Shown piece after piece: positions 37,873 to 47,360 of a DNA stretch of 64,000 nucleotides (positions within the stretch are counted from its first letter, which is position 1; each line of letters starts with the position of its first letter). The stretch lies in contig JAMXLM010000009.1 in NCBI GenBank assembly GCA_024280995.1, positions 62,001 through 126,000 on the forward strand, in the 5' to 3' direction. Source of the stretch: Candidatus Dormiibacterota bacterium (GTDB lineage Bacteria; Chloroflexota; Dormibacteria; Dormibacterales; Dormibacteraceae). Below the pieces are notes generated by a model, which was given only the letters and a program-made list of their open reading frames with translations, did no database searches and had not been told where the DNA came from. The position numbers were made by a program, and so were the translations under genes.

Positions 37873-38348
37873 AACTCGCCCTCGCCGACTCCGCCGCTGA
37901 AGGCGAGGCGTGTCCCTGGCGCCATGCGATGCAACAACCGCATGGCTGCGTGGTTGTCGCCCTGAACGTCGACGGTGAAAGCCTCGATGCCCTCGGCCGC
38001 CGCGCGCACCGCCAAGGCGGCGACCATTCGCGTGCCCAACCCCTGCCGCTGCCACGCGTCGGCGACCATGATCGCGAGGTCAGCGCGGCTAGCCCGCGAA
38101 ACCCGTGAGTACTGCGCCACCCCGACCACCTCGCCGTCCGCGATTGCCGCGACCGCGGCACGCTCGTGCCCGTCGATTCGCAGTACCAGCCGCGTGAACT
38201 GCTCGACCCTCAGGACGGGGCTGAAGAACCGGCGGTAAAGCGACTGCGAGGACATCCGGCCGAACAGTCCCGCCACGGCTTCCTCGTCACCGGGTTCGAG
38301 CTCGGCCAACCCCGGGTGGCCGCTTCTCGGCGCCTCGATCTCGACCAT
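37863..38348 (-). CDS. GNAT-family N-acetyltransferase
   Basis: 161 residues with one GNAT domain: LEPGDEEAVAGLFGRM at the N-terminus, the strand ADLAIMVADAWQRQGLGTRMV with the acetyl-CoA loop Q-x-x-G-L-G, and a final strand with HRMAPGTRL. ATG at 38348 was chosen over upstream alternatives because the domain begins there. It is divergent from a TetR regulator across a long inverted repeat (38373-38420), so it is probably that regulator's target. Substrate unknown. Confidence 0.85.
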   Translation of the reverse strand: MVEIEAPRSGHPGLAELEPGDEEAVAGLFGRMSSQSLYRRFFSPVLRVEQFTRLVLRIDGHERAAVAAIADGEVVGVAQYSRVSRASRADLAIMVADAWQRQGLGTRMVAALAVRAAAEGIEAFTVDVQGDNHAAMRLLHRMAPGTRLAFSGGVGEGEFHI

Positions 38349-38372
38349 GCATCCAGCCTCCACGCAAAGAAA

Positions 38373-38420
38373 TAGCACGACCGGTCGTTCAAAGTCAATA
38401 GTGACCGACCGTTCGTGCTA
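38373..38420. promoter_or_regulatory. TetR-type operator in a divergent promoter region
   Basis: An outer 8-bp inverted repeat TAGCACGA (38373-38380) / TCGTGCTA (38413-38420) encloses GACCGGTC (38379-38386, a perfect palindrome) and a related GACCGACCG half (38403-38411). This nested symmetry lies between a divergent acetyltransferase and TetR gene, the classic layout for an autoregulated divergon. Two TetR dimers could bind. Confidence 0.7.
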
Positions 38421-38432
38421 AAATCTCCCAAG

Positions 38433-39077
38433 ATGGCGATCGCTCAATCAACTGACCGGCGACGCATCCGGGGCATGCGGACCCGCCAGGCGATCCTGGC
38501 TCACGCGGCGCGGGTCGGCTCCGCCGAGGGCCTGGACGCCGTCTCTTTGCAGCGGCTCGCGGACGACCTCGGGATCAGCAAGAGCGGGCTCTTCGCCCAC
38601 TTCGGCTCCAAGGAGGAGCTGCACCTCGCGACCATCGAGGCGGCGGCCGAGATCTTCACCGACGAGGTGATCCGTCCCGCGCTCGCGCAGCCCCGCGGGG
38701 TCGCCCGCGTGTGGGCGCTGTGCAGCTCCTGGCTGTCGTACGTCGAGCGCGGCGTCTTTCCGGGAGGTTGCTTCTTCTGGGCGGTGGCCGAGGAGTACGA
38801 CAGCCGGCGGCCCGGGCCGGTCCGTGACTCTGTTCTCGAGAAGAAGTCCTACTGGTCGTACAGCCTCAAGCGCGCGGTGCGCGAAGCTCAGGAAGCGGCG
38901 GAGATCGACCCGGACGTCGACCCTGAGCAGCTCGCGTGGGAGCTGGACAGCCTGCTTGGCGGTGCCAACAGCGGGTTCAAGGGCGAGGACGGGCCGCTGG
39001 CGCTGGAACGCAGCCGGCGGGCGATCCGCGACCGGCTCGCGCGCGCCTCGACTCCCGCTGCACGACCTATCGATTAG
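38433..39077 (+). CDS. TetR/AcrR-family transcriptional regulator
   Basis: 214 residues. The helix-turn-helix domain is RQAILAHAARVGSAEGLDAVSLQRLADDLGISKSGLFAHFGSKEEL. The C-terminal domain has CSSWLSYVERGVFPGGCFFWAVAEEYDSRPGP, typical of TetR_C ligand domains. ATG at 38433 gives the normal N-terminus. It likely represses itself and the divergent GNAT gene through the palindrome at 38373-38420. Ligand unknown. Confidence 0.9.
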   Translation: MAIAQSTDRRRIRGMRTRQAILAHAARVGSAEGLDAVSLQRLADDLGISKSGLFAHFGSKEELHLATIEAAAEIFTDEVIRPALAQPRGVARVWALCSSWLSYVERGVFPGGCFFWAVAEEYDSRRPGPVRDSVLEKKSYWSYSLKRAVREAQEAAEIDPDVDPEQLAWELDSLLGGANSGFKGEDGPLALERSRRAIRDRLARASTPAARPID

Positions 39078-39472
39078 TGGGAGTTGCTGCGGACCAGCAC
39101 CATCGCCGCCATCCACAGCGAGGCGCCGCTCAACAGCAGGAACCACATCGTCCCCGGAATCAGGGCGAACTCGACGAACGCGCCGAAGATGCACATCGCG
39201 GCGGCGCCGGCCAGCAGGAACGAGCCAGGCAGCAGCAGCCACGCCGAGTACCAGGGCGGCTGCACGACGTCGCCCCGGTTGAGCAGCACCTGGGCGCCGA
39301 AAACCAGGATCGCGGTCGCCACGGCAGGCCCGGTGAGACCCAGCGCCCACCGCATGTCCACCGCGCCGTTCAGCGCCGACACCACGGGCTGAACCCCGGC
39401 GATCGCCAGACCGGCGGCAACGGCAAAACCGACCAGGCGGAGGATGACCGAAGGGTGAGGCACGTCCAGCAA
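39074..39472 (-). CDS. Small membrane protein, unknown function
   Basis: 132 residues with four hydrophobic segments: VILRLVGFAVAAGLAIAGVQPVV, LGLTGPAVATAILVFGAQVLL, WLLLPGSFLLAGAAAMCIFG and WFLLLSGASLWMAAMVLV. It ends RSNSH. No family recognised. TTG start inferred at 39472 because no ATG precedes the first helix. Convergent with the TetR gene, overlapping it by 4 nt. Confidence 0.55.
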   Translation of the reverse strand: MLDVPHPSVILRLVGFAVAAGLAIAGVQPVVSALNGAVDMRWALGLTGPAVATAILVFGAQVLLNRGDVVQPPWYSAWLLLPGSFLLAGAAAMCIFGAFVEFALIPGTMWFLLLSGASLWMAAMVLVRSNSH

Positions 39473-39519
39473 CGGAGTTTGATCGAGAAACGCGCCGCAG
39501 AGGCCGGGTTACGCGCTCG

Positions 39520-40341
39520 CTAGACGGTCGCCAGCAGGACCAGGCTCCGCGATGTGGTCTCGATCGGCCCCGGCCCTCGACTGTGCAGGGTGTCGAGGGC
39601 GTCGTCGATGAAGGCCGCGCGCTGGTCGTCGGTCAGGCGCTCGATGCGTGAGGCGCAGTCCCACCAGCTCGTGCAGAGAGCGACCAGCTCGTCCGCCGAC
39701 TGCCACACGACTTTCTCCTCGATCACCTCGACCCGCGCCTCTGTGAAGCCCGCGGCACGTGCGGCCTGTGCGAACAGGTCCGAGTCCGACACCGTGCGAC
39801 GAGTCTCATCCTGGTCCACGGCGCTCGGCCCAGGCGGCAGGTGGCGGTCGACGACGGCGTCGAGCAGGTCCATCATGCTGCGCTGAGTCGACTGTACGGG
39901 CACGCTCGCCGCGAACTGTGCCGCGGGCCGGAGCACCCGCCGCGTCTCGCGCAGCGCCCGGCCCAGGTGCGGAGCGAACTGCAGGCCATGGCCGCACACC
40001 GCTGCGTCGAACGACGCGTCCGGAAAGTCGAGCTCCTCGATGTCCATGAGCACGAAAGTGGCATTTGCAACCGCGCGGGAGCGCGCGACCTCGAGCATCC
40101 CCGGAGCGAGGTCGACGCCGACCACCTCTCCGCCTGGCGCGACGGCGGCGGCGAGGCGATGGGTCAGATTGCCGGGGCCGCATGCCAGGTCGATGACGCG
40201 CATCCCGGGCCGGGCGTCGACCAGCTCGAGCAGCCGAAACCGGGCGCGCGCCTCGCCGCGCGACATCAGCTGGTCGAGCCTGCGGTCGTACGCCCGCGCG
40301 TGCCGGCTGAAGATCGGCGGGAAGAGGTCCTTCGACTTCAC
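39520..40341 (-). CDS. Class I SAM-dependent methyltransferase
   Basis: 273 residues of the UbiE/Methyltransf_11 type. SAM binding is shown by MRVIDLACGPGNLTHRLAAAV (motif I), VVGVDLAPGMLEVAR (acidic loop) and DIEELDFPDASFDAAVCGHGLQF (motif II/III region). The start is GTG at 40341, overlapping the amidase stop by 4 nt (GTGA), so the two are coupled on the minus strand. Substrate unknown; the amidase partner suggests a small-molecule tailoring or detoxification pair. Confidence 0.85.
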   Translation of the reverse strand: MKSKDLFPPIFSRHARAYDRRLDQLMSRGEARARFRLLELVDARPGMRVIDLACGPGNLTHRLAAAVAPGGEVVGVDLAPGMLEVARSRAVANATFVLMDIEELDFPDASFDAAVCGHGLQFAPHLGRALRETRRVLRPAAQFAASVPVQSTQRSMMDLLDAVVDRHLPPGPSAVDQDETRRTVSDSDLFAQAARAAGFTEARVEVIEEKVVWQSADELVALCTSWWDCASRIERLTDDQRAAFIDDALDTLHSRGPGPIETTSRSLVLLATV

Positions 40342-41450
40342 CGCCACGATTGCTCGAGCCACGCTGCGGCGCGCAGCGCGCCGGCGTTGGTGCGACCCAC
40401 GACCTGGATGCCCACCGGAAGTCCGCCGTCCACCGGCGCGGGTACGACCACAACCGGTTGGTAGGTCGTGTTGAAAGGACGCGTGAACCGAGACAGCGGT
40501 TCGCGCACCTCTGGCCCTGCGTCGAGAGGGGGCGCGACCATCGCCGTAGCCGGGAGGATCAGCGCGTCGACCCCAGCCATCGCTCGGGTTGCGTCCTCGG
40601 CCAGCCGGGCGCGCGCCTCGAGCGCGTTGCGGTAGTCGCTCTCCTTGACGTCGAACCCGAGCCTGATGAGGCGCAGGACGTCGGCTCCGTACTTCTCGGG
40701 CATCTCGGTCGCCCAGCGCCGGTGATAGACGGCGGCCTCGAAAAGAAGGATCGTCAAACCGGTCTGGTGCAGGGTCTCCCGGTCGGCGAAATCGATCTCG
40801 TCGACGCCGGAGGCGACCCGCTCCCATGCCGCCGCGGTCGGGGCGTCGACGTCGTGGACCCAGCCGCGCGGAATTCCGAGCCGCGGAGGCGTGAGGGAGT
40901 CGAGCGCGACCTCCTCGCCCGACATCAAGGAGAAAGCGTGGGCAACGGTGGCCACGTCGGTGGCCATCGGGCCGAGGGTGTCGAGCGACGGCGCCAGCGG
41001 GACCACCCCGCCGATCTCGATGCTTCCAAACGCCGGCTTGAAGCCTGCGACCCCGCACAGCGAGCCGGGGATCCTGATCGATCCGCCGGTGTCGCTTCCG
41101 ATCGCCCAGTCGCACTGTCCCGTCGCCACCGCCACAGCCGACCCGCCCGACGAACCGCCGGTGACCCTCGTCGGGTCGTGCGGGTTGAGCGCGTTGCCGT
41201 AGTGCGGATTGATGTTGGTGACGCCGTAGGCGAACTCGTGGAGGTTCGTCTTGCCGACGAAGACGCAGCCGGCGGCGCGCAGCCGCCTGATCACCAGAGC
41301 GTCCTCCGCCGCCGGGACGTCGGGAAGGATGATCCCGCCGGCAGTCGTCACCATCCCCGCGACGTCGACCAGGTCTTTGACCGCCACCCGTTCTCCCGAG
41401 CCCGCGACCTCGGCACGCGAGATGAAGGCGTTCAGCTCCACTCCGACCAT
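40338..41450 (-). CDS. Amidase signature family enzyme
   Basis: 370 residues of the amidase signature family, serine hydrolases that cleave amides. The Ser-cisSer-Lys triad is visible as Lys in VAVKDLVDVAG, the Gly/Ser-rich GGSSGGSAVAVATGQ and the nucleophile region GSDTGGSIRIPGSLCGVAGFKP. ATG start. From memory full family members run 450-500 residues, so this is a short variant, but the core is complete. Coupled to the methyltransferase downstream. The 14-nt tandem repeat lies just upstream. Confidence 0.85.
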   Translation of the reverse strand: MVGVELNAFISRAEVAGSGERVAVKDLVDVAGMVTTAGGIILPDVPAAEDALVIRRLRAAGCVFVGKTNLHEFAYGVTNINPHYGNALNPHDPTRVTGGSSGGSAVAVATGQCDWAIGSDTGGSIRIPGSLCGVAGFKPAFGSIEIGGVVPLAPSLDTLGPMATDVATVAHAFSLMSGEEVALDSLTPPRLGIPRGWVHDVDAPTAAAWERVASGVDEIDFADRETLHQTGLTILLFEAAVYHRRWATEMPEKYGADVLRLIRLGFDVKESDYRNALEARARLAEDATRAMAGVDALILPATAMVAPPLDAGPEVREPLSRFTRPFNTTYQPVVVVPAPVDGGLPVGIQVVGRTNAGALRAAAWLEQSWR

Positions 41451-41456
41451 TTTCGG

Positions 41457-41484
41457 GGGATTGGAAACATGGGATTGGAAACAT
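41457..41484. repeat. Perfect tandem repeat GGGATTGGAAACAT x2
   Basis: The 14-mer GGGATTGGAAACAT occurs twice without gap (41457-41470 and 41471-41484), followed by a partial third unit GGGACA. It lies in the 61-nt space between the divergent amidase and the gene at 41512. It could be a paired activator or operator site, or a recent replication-slippage duplication. Confidence 0.55.
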
Positions 41485-41511
41485 GGGACACAGCGCTATC
41501 CTTGCCCGCTG

Positions 41512-42030
41512 ATGTCAGCCCAGACCGCGGGTTCGATCGGGGCGAACCTTTCGTGGAGCAAGGTCGACGTGCTGACGCAGTTCGAGCGCATCACCGCCGA
41601 GATCCAGGTGCGTGGCGGTCGCCTCCGCGAGACGATCAACGACCCCGAGCCGCTGTTCCACATGCGCAACGTCAGCGCCGAGCCGCTGGTGCCCGGCGCG
41701 GTCCCGTTGAGCGGGGTGCCGGAGGGGCTGTTCAACAAGAACTACGTCGGCGGGATCCGGACGGTCGACCCGGAGCCGCCCCCCGCGGACATGGTGGCCG
41801 AGATGATGCGTCGCTACGTGATGTTCCAGGCGACGACGTTCATGGTCACGGGCGCCGCCGAGTTTCCGAAGGCGACCGAGCCCGCCATGCACACCGAGAT
41901 CCTGATGAAATCGCGCTTCTTCCAGATGCTCGACGTCACGATCACGATCTTCGGCGTCCAGGGCAAGAGCTGGACGCAACCCAACGTCTGGGTCAACAAG
42001 GACCTGATGCTGGCGGTATTCCTAGGCTGA
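41512..42030 (+). CDS. Conserved-looking soluble protein of unknown function
   Basis: 172 residues, no signal or membrane segments. Features are WSKVDVLTQFERITAEIQVRGG, a PLFHMRNV segment, GIRTVDPEPPPADMVAEMMRRYV and MHTEILMKSRFFQMLDVTITIFG with aromatic-rich ends (SWTQPNVWVNKD). I do not recognise the family. ATG start. It sits between the amidase and coxG, overlapping coxG's 3' end by 9 nt. Nothing here assigns a function; codon use looks like its neighbours. Confidence 0.6.
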   Translation: MSAQTAGSIGANLSWSKVDVLTQFERITAEIQVRGGRLRETINDPEPLFHMRNVSAEPLVPGAVPLSGVPEGLFNKNYVGGIRTVDPEPPPADMVAEMMRRYVMFQATTFMVTGAAEFPKATEPAMHTEILMKSRFFQMLDVTITIFGVQGKSWTQPNVWVNKDLMLAVFLG

Positions 42031-42639
42031 GGAGCGGCCGAAAAGCCGTCCGACTCTCAGCCTGACCAGGTGCCACAGCAGCGAGAAGGCGCTGACCGGT
42101 TTGGCCGTCTGCATCTGAGGCGGAGGCGCGGGCCGTTGGGAACGCTCGACCGCCGCTGACACGTCCGCGGCCTCGTCGTCGCCTGGCGGGTCGTCGGCCT
42201 CGACGTTGGCCTGGATGCAGTTGGCCATGTCCTTGATCAGGCGCTTGGACACGTCCTCCATCACGCCGCGGCCGAAGTTCGCCACCCGCCCCCGGACCTG
42301 GTACTCGGTGATGATCTGCACCAGGGAGCCCTCGCCGGCAGTCTCGACCTTCATCGTCGCGGACGCCTGGGCCGACCCTGGCCCTGTCGTCTCGCGGCCG
42401 TCGGCGGTCAGGGTCGCCGTGCGCGAAGCCTCGTCCCGGGACGAGATCCGGGCGGTGCCGCTGTAGGCGACGGTGATCGGCCCAACCTTCACCTTGACCT
42501 TGCCCTTGAAGGTGGTCGAATCGACCACTTCAGTCAGCTCGGCCCCGGGCACGCAGCTCACGACCTTGTTGACGTCGAGGAGGTAGGCGAACACCTTGTC
42601 GGGCGGGGCGCTCACCTGAAAGGAATTCTCCAGTTGCAT
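42022..42639 (-). CDS. coxG: CoxG-like SRPBCC-family protein
   Basis: 205 residues. The first ~145 form an SRPBCC/CoxG domain: NSFQVSAPPDKVFAYLLDVNKVVSCVPGAEL, YSGTARISSRD and EYQVRGRVANFGRGVMEDVSKRL. A Pro-rich linker and a C-terminal amphipathic or membrane-proximal helix (SLLWHLVRLRVGRLFG) follow. From memory, CoxG in Oligotropha helps hold CO dehydrogenase at the membrane. It is divergent from coxS across a 89-nt gap. ATG at 42639. Confidence 0.88.
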   Translation of the reverse strand: MQLENSFQVSAPPDKVFAYLLDVNKVVSCVPGAELTEVVDSTTFKGKVKVKVGPITVAYSGTARISSRDEASRTATLTADGRETTGPGSAQASATMKVETAGEGSLVQIITEYQVRGRVANFGRGVMEDVSKRLIKDMANCIQANVEADDPPGDDEAADVSAAVERSQRPAPPPQMQTAKPVSAFSLLWHLVRLRVGRLFGRSSA

Positions 42640-42728
42640 TTCCCGCCTAAAAGTAGCGCAATAGAAGGGTTCGTCTGCGATCGCAGAGCGGCGCCTCCCT
42701 GCGTGCCGCCCAAGGAGAGGATACACGG

Positions 42729-43241
<513 letters not shown>

Positions 43242-43242
43242 C

Positions 43243-45597
43243 ATGGCGGTCACGCAGCTGGTCGGATCGAAGATTCATCGCCGCGAGGACCCCCGCCTGA
43301 TCACCGGCCACGGTCACTACATCGACGACTTCGCTCGCCAGGGCACCGCGTACGCGGCATTCGTGCGCAGCCCGCACGCCCACGCCCGCGTCAAGCGCAT
43401 CGATGTCACGGACGCGAGCAAGTCCGCAGGGGTCACCGCCGTCTACACGGCGCGCGATTTCAAGGGCCAGCTCGCGGGCACGCATCCGGCAGCGCCGGCG
43501 TTCGTCGCCGAGAAGAAGTACGTTCCGGAGCGGTTCCCGATCGCCGAGAAAGAGGTGACCTACCAGGGCGAGATCGTCGCCGCGGTGCTGGCGGAAACGA
43601 AAGCTCAGGCCACCGACGCGGCGAACCTGATCCAGGTCGAGTACGAGGAGCTGCCCGCCGTCATGGACCTCGAGAAGGCGCTCGACCCCAAAAGCCCGAA
43701 GGCCCATGAGGGAGCGGCGGACAACGTCTGCTGGGACCTCACGTACACCGGCCCGGAGGTGTCGGACGCGGCGTTCAAGGAGGCGGAGGTCGTCGTCAAG
43801 GAGCGAATCCTCCAGAACCGCCTCATGCCGGTGCCGATGGAGCCTCGCGGTGTTATGGCCGAGTACGAGAGCTTCGACAAGAAGCTGACGATCACGATGT
43901 CGAGCCAGAACCCGCACTTCATCCGGCTCTTCGTCTCGGGTGCGATGGGGCTCAAGGAGAGCCAGGTCCGCGTCGTCTCGCCCGACGTGGGCGGCGGGTT
44001 TGGCAGCAAGATCAGCCCGTATCCCGAGGACTACCTGGTGCCCGCGATGGCGCGCATGGCGGAGCGGCCGGTCAAGTGGATCGAGACCCGCACCGAGTCG
44101 CTGCAGAACGCGACGCACGGACGCGGCCAGTTCTATGACGTCGAGGTTGCGGCCAAGAAGGACGGAACCCTGCTCGGGATGCGGATGACGCAGTACCTGG
44201 ACGTGGGCGCCTACTGCGGCACGTTCGGAGCCTTCCAGGCGTGCGCCTGCCTCATGGCCGGCGGCGCCTATAAGTGGAAAGGAATCTCAGCCCGGACGGT
44301 GGGCATCCTGACCAACCGGGTGCCGACCGATCCGTACCGCGGGGCGGGCCGGCCGGAAGCCACCCACCTGGTCGAGCGCATGGTCGACCTCGTGGCGGCC
44401 GAGCTGAAGATGGACCCGGTCGAGGTCCGGCGCAAGAACTTCATCGGCAAGGACGAGTTCCCGTACACGCAGAACTTCGGGCTCGTCGTCGACTCCGGCG
44501 ACTACGAGAAGTCGCTGGACCTGGCGCTGAAGATCGCGGGGTATGACGAGCTGCGCAAGAAGCAGGCCGACATGCGCAAGCAGGGCAAGTACATGGGCAT
44601 CGGGCTGTCGACGTGGATCGAGCTCTGCGGCTTCGGCCCGAGCGCGGCCACGGCGCCCGCCACCGGCGGAATCGCGCTGGTCGAATCCGCGCAAGTCCGC
44701 GTCACACCCACCGGCTCGGTGATCGTCTACACGGGCACTCACGCTCATGGCCAGGGCCACGAGACGACGTTCAGCCAGATCGTCGCCGACGAGCTCGGCG
44801 TGCCGATCGAGAGCGTCGACCTCCGGCACGGCGACACGGCGGAGGGCACGTCGTTCGGATACGGCACATATGGAAGCCGCAGCCTGGCGGTCGGCGGCGT
44901 CGCCGTCAGCAAGGCCGTCGGCAAGGTCGTGGAGAAGGGCAGAAAGCTGGCCGCGCACATGCTGGAAGCCGCGGACGAGGACGTCGTCTTCGAACACGGC
45001 AGCTACCACGTCAAGGGGTCGCCCGACAAGACGAAGGCCTTTGGCGAGGTGGCGTTCGCCAGCTATGGAATGGGTCTGCCCGAGGGCATGGAGCAGGGTC
45101 TCGAGGCGGTGGCGTACTTCGATCCGCCAAACCTCGTATGGCCTTTTGGAGCGCACATCGCCGTCGTCGAGGTCGATGCCGAGACGGGGAACGTGCAGCT
45201 CACGAAGTACGTCGCGGTCGACGACTGCGGAAACATCATCAACCCGATGATCGTCGACGGCCAGGTCCATGGCGGCGTGGCGCAGGCGATCGCGCAGGCG
45301 CTCTACGAAGAGGTCGTCTACGACGAGGAGTCCGGCCAGCTCAAGACCGGCACGCTGCTCGACTACAACATCCCCGGGATCGGAGAGATCCCGTCGATGG
45401 ACCTGGACCACACGATCACGCCGTCGCCGACGAACGACCTCGGGGTGAAGGGCATCGGCGAGGCCGGCACCATCGCCGCCAGCGCCGCGGTCATCAACGC
45501 GGTGGTCGACGCGCTCAGCCCTCTCGGCATCACGCACGTCGACATGCCGGCAAGCCCCGATCGAATCTGGAAGATGATGAAGGAGGCAGGCAAGTGA
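43243..45597 (+). CDS. coxL: CO dehydrogenase-type large (molybdenum) subunit, form II-like
   Basis: 784 residues binding the molybdenum cofactor. The active-site loop near residue 365 reads YRGAGR, the form II signature. Form I true aerobic CO dehydrogenases carry AYRCSFR there. Other features are [29 protein letters not shown], the Q-rich [13 protein letters not shown] cofactor loop and [20 protein letters not shown] near the C-terminus, whose Glu is the conserved catalytic base of the superfamily. Gene order small-large-medium is also the form II order. Substrate may be CO or another small aldehyde/heterocycle. Confidence 0.92.
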   Translation: MAVTQLVGSKIHRREDPRLITGHGHYIDDFARQGTAYAAFVRSPHAHARVKRIDVTDASKSAGVTAVYTARDFKGQLAGTHPAAPAFVAEKKYVPERFPIAEKEVTYQGEIVAAVLAETKAQATDAANLIQVEYEELPAVMDLEKALDPKSPKAHEGAADNVCWDLTYTGPEVSDAAFKEAEVVVKERILQNRLMPVPMEPRGVMAEYESFDKKLTITMSSQNPHFIRLFVSGAMGLKESQVRVVSPDVGGGFGSKISPYPEDYLVPAMARMAERPVKWIETRTESLQNATHGRGQFYDVEVAAKKDGTLLGMRMTQYLDVGAYCGTFGAFQACACLMAGGAYKWKGISARTVGILTNRVPTDPYRGAGRPEATHLVERMVDLVAAELKMDPVEVRRKNFIGKDEFPYTQNFGLVVDSGDYEKSLDLALKIAGYDELRKKQADMRKQGKYMGIGLSTWIELCGFGPSAATAPATGGIALVESAQVRVTPTGSVIVYTGTHAHGQGHETTFSQIVADELGVPIESVDLRHGDTAEGTSFGYGTYGSRSLAVGGVAVSKAVGKVVEKGRKLAAHMLEAADEDVVFEHGSYHVKGSPDKTKAFGEVAFASYGMGLPEGMEQGLEAVAYFDPPNLVWPFGAHIAVVEVDAETGNVQLTKYVAVDDCGNIINPMIVDGQVHGGVAQAIAQALYEEVVYDEESGQLKTGTLLDYNIPGIGEIPSMDLDHTITPSPTNDLGVKGIGEAGTIAASAAVINAVVDALSPLGITHVDMPASPDRIWKMMKEAGK

Positions 45598-46406
45598 TCC
45601 CCGCCGCATTCGAATACTCACGCGCCTCCTCCGTCGACGAAGCATCGAAGCTCCTCGGCAAGTACGGCGAGGACGCCAAGGTGCTGGCCGGCGGGCACAG
45701 CCTGATACCGCTGATGCGCCTGCGGCTTGCGCAACCGACGGCGCTGGTTGACATCAACGGCATCAAGGACCTGGACCACATCAAGGAGTCGGGCGGCAAG
45801 CTCCACGTCGGCGCCCTCGCGCGCCACGTGAGCATCCAGAACTCGGCGGTGGTGCAGGAAAAGCTGCCTCTGCTCGCGGAGGTCGCGGGCGAGGTCGGTG
45901 ACAACCAGGTCCGCAACATGGGCACGATGGGCGGAGTCATCGCGCACGCCGACGCGGCGGGCGACTACCCGACGCTCGCGCTGATCCTGGACGCCGACAT
46001 CGTCACCAACCAGCGAACGATCAAGGCCAACGACTTCTTCAAGGACCTGTTCACGACGGCGCTCGGACCGGACGAGATCGTCACCGAGGTCGTCTTCCCG
46101 GTCGCCGACGGCCCGCACAAGTACGTCAAGTTCCGCCGCCGGCTTTTCGACTGGGCCATCGTCGGCGTCGCCGCGCAAAAGATGAACGGCGGCTGGCGTG
46201 TCGGGCTGACCAACGTCGGGCCGACCCCCGTCCGTGCCACCGCGGTAGAGGAAGCGCTGCACAAGGGCGCCAAGCCCGAGGAGGCGGCCGAGCATGCGTC
46301 GGACGGGCTCGACCCGGCCGGTGACCTGCGCGCCTCGCCGGAGTACAAGAAGCACCTGGCCCGCGTCCTGACCAAGCGGGCGATTCAGCAAGCGGAAGGC
46401 CAGTAA
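45594..46406 (+). CDS. coxM: CO dehydrogenase-type medium (FAD) subunit
   Basis: 270-residue FAD-binding subunit. The two flavin motifs are AGGHSLIPLMRLRLA (about residues 33-47) and GDNQVRNMGTMGGVIAHADAAGD (the TIGG-like loop). It passes electrons to quinone or another acceptor. GTG start overlaps the coxL stop by 4 nt. After it lies a strong hairpin (46414-46443) before the coxD gene. Confidence 0.95.
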   Translation: MIPAAFEYSRASSVDEASKLLGKYGEDAKVLAGGHSLIPLMRLRLAQPTALVDINGIKDLDHIKESGGKLHVGALARHVSIQNSAVVQEKLPLLAEVAGEVGDNQVRNMGTMGGVIAHADAAGDYPTLALILDADIVTNQRTIKANDFFKDLFTTALGPDEIVTEVVFPVADGPHKYVKFRRRLFDWAIVGVAAQKMNGGWRVGLTNVGPTPVRATAVEEALHKGAKPEEAAEHASDGLDPAGDLRASPEYKKHLARVLTKRAIQQAEGQ

Positions 46407-46413
46407 AGGCGAA

Positions 46414-46443
46414 GGGAGGCGCGGTCCTCGGACCTCGCCTCCC
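46414..46443 (+). other. Strong hairpin between coxM and coxD
   Basis: GGGAGGCG (46414-46421) pairs with CGCCTCCC (46436-46443), and inside it GGTCC (46423-46427) pairs with GGACC (46430-46434). This is 13 bp in all, with one mismatch and a 2-nt tip. It has no T-run, so it is more likely an mRNA stabiliser or processing site separating structural from maturation genes than a full terminator. Confidence 0.6.
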
Positions 46444-46460
46444 TCGTACCCTTTCTCACG

Positions 46461-47360
46461 TTGACCGAGATTCTTTCCATCGAGGAGGTTGAGGGGCGCC
46501 TTCGCGACCGTCGCTACATCGGCGACCGCGCGCTTGCGACCTCGATCTTCCTTGCCCTCCAGCTGAAGAAGCCCCTATTCATCGAGGGCGAAGCTGGCGT
46601 GGGCAAGACCGAGGCCGCGAAGGTGATGGCCGACGTCCTTGGCGCCCGGCTGATCCGGCTGCAGTGTTACGAGGGCATCGACCTCGCGCACGCGGTCTAC
46701 GAATGGAACTACCCGCGCCAGCTGCTCCACATCCGCTTGATGGGCGAAGGGCCGAACAGCCCGACGGACAGGCGCACCGCGGAGCGCGAGATCTTCAGCA
46801 GCGAGTTCTTGTTGCGCCGGCCTTTGCTCGACGCGATCGACAACGACGACGAGGTGCCGCCGGTGCTCCTGATCGACGAGATCGACCGCTCGGACGAAGA
46901 ATTCGAGGCCTTCCTGCTCGAGCTGCTGTCCGAGTTCCAGGTGTCGATCCCGGAGATCGGCACGATCACGGCTCGCCAGGTTCCGTTCGTCGTCATCACG
47001 TCCAACCGCACGCGTGAGGTGCACGACGCGCTCAAGCGCCGGTGCCTCTACCACTGGATCGACTACCCCGACCTCGACAAGGAGGTCGAGATCGTGCGGG
47101 CGCGCGCCCCCGAGGCCGCGGACGGCCTGGCCCGCGAGGTGGCCGCGCTGGTCCAGGGCCTTCGAGGCATGGACCTTTACAAGGTGCCCGGCGTCGCCGA
47201 GACGCTGGACTGGGCGCGGTCGCTCGCGGCGCTCGGCGCGACGCGCATCGATGCGGGCCTGGTCAGCGCGACGATGGGCGCGGCGCTCAAGTACCAGGAA
47301 GACCTGGAGCGCGTGCGCGAGCAGGTTCCGGCGCTGGTCGAGAAGGCGCAGCGTGCCTGA
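46461..47360 (+). CDS. coxD: MoxR-type AAA ATPase (CoxD)
   Basis: 299 residues. Walker A GEAGVGKTEAAK, Walker B PPVLLIDEIDRSDEEFEAF and sensor 1 VITSNRTREVHDALKRRC define a MoxR ATPase. In Oligotropha, CoxD with CoxE helps insert sulfur into the molybdenum-copper site of CO dehydrogenase. TTG start. It overlaps coxE by 8 nt. Confidence 0.9.
   Translation: MTEILSIEEVEGRLRDRRYIGDRALATSIFLALQLKKPLFIEGEAGVGKTEAAKVMADVLGARLIRLQCYEGIDLAHAVYEWNYPRQLLHIRLMGEGPNSPTDRRTAEREIFSSEFLLRRPLLDAIDNDDEVPPVLLIDEIDRSDEEFEAFLLELLSEFQVSIPEIGTITARQVPFVVITSNRTREVHDALKRRCLYHWIDYPDLDKEVEIVRARAPEAADGLAREVAALVQGLRGMDLYKVPGVAETLDWARSLAALGATRIDAGLVSATMGAALKYQEDLERVREQVPALVEKAQRA

Noticed and set aside
44287-45645. 452-codon open frame on the minus strand inside coxL
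   Set aside because: It runs antisense to well-supported coxL. Composition (Arg, Asp, Val-rich) is a shadow of GC-rich codon use, with no domain.
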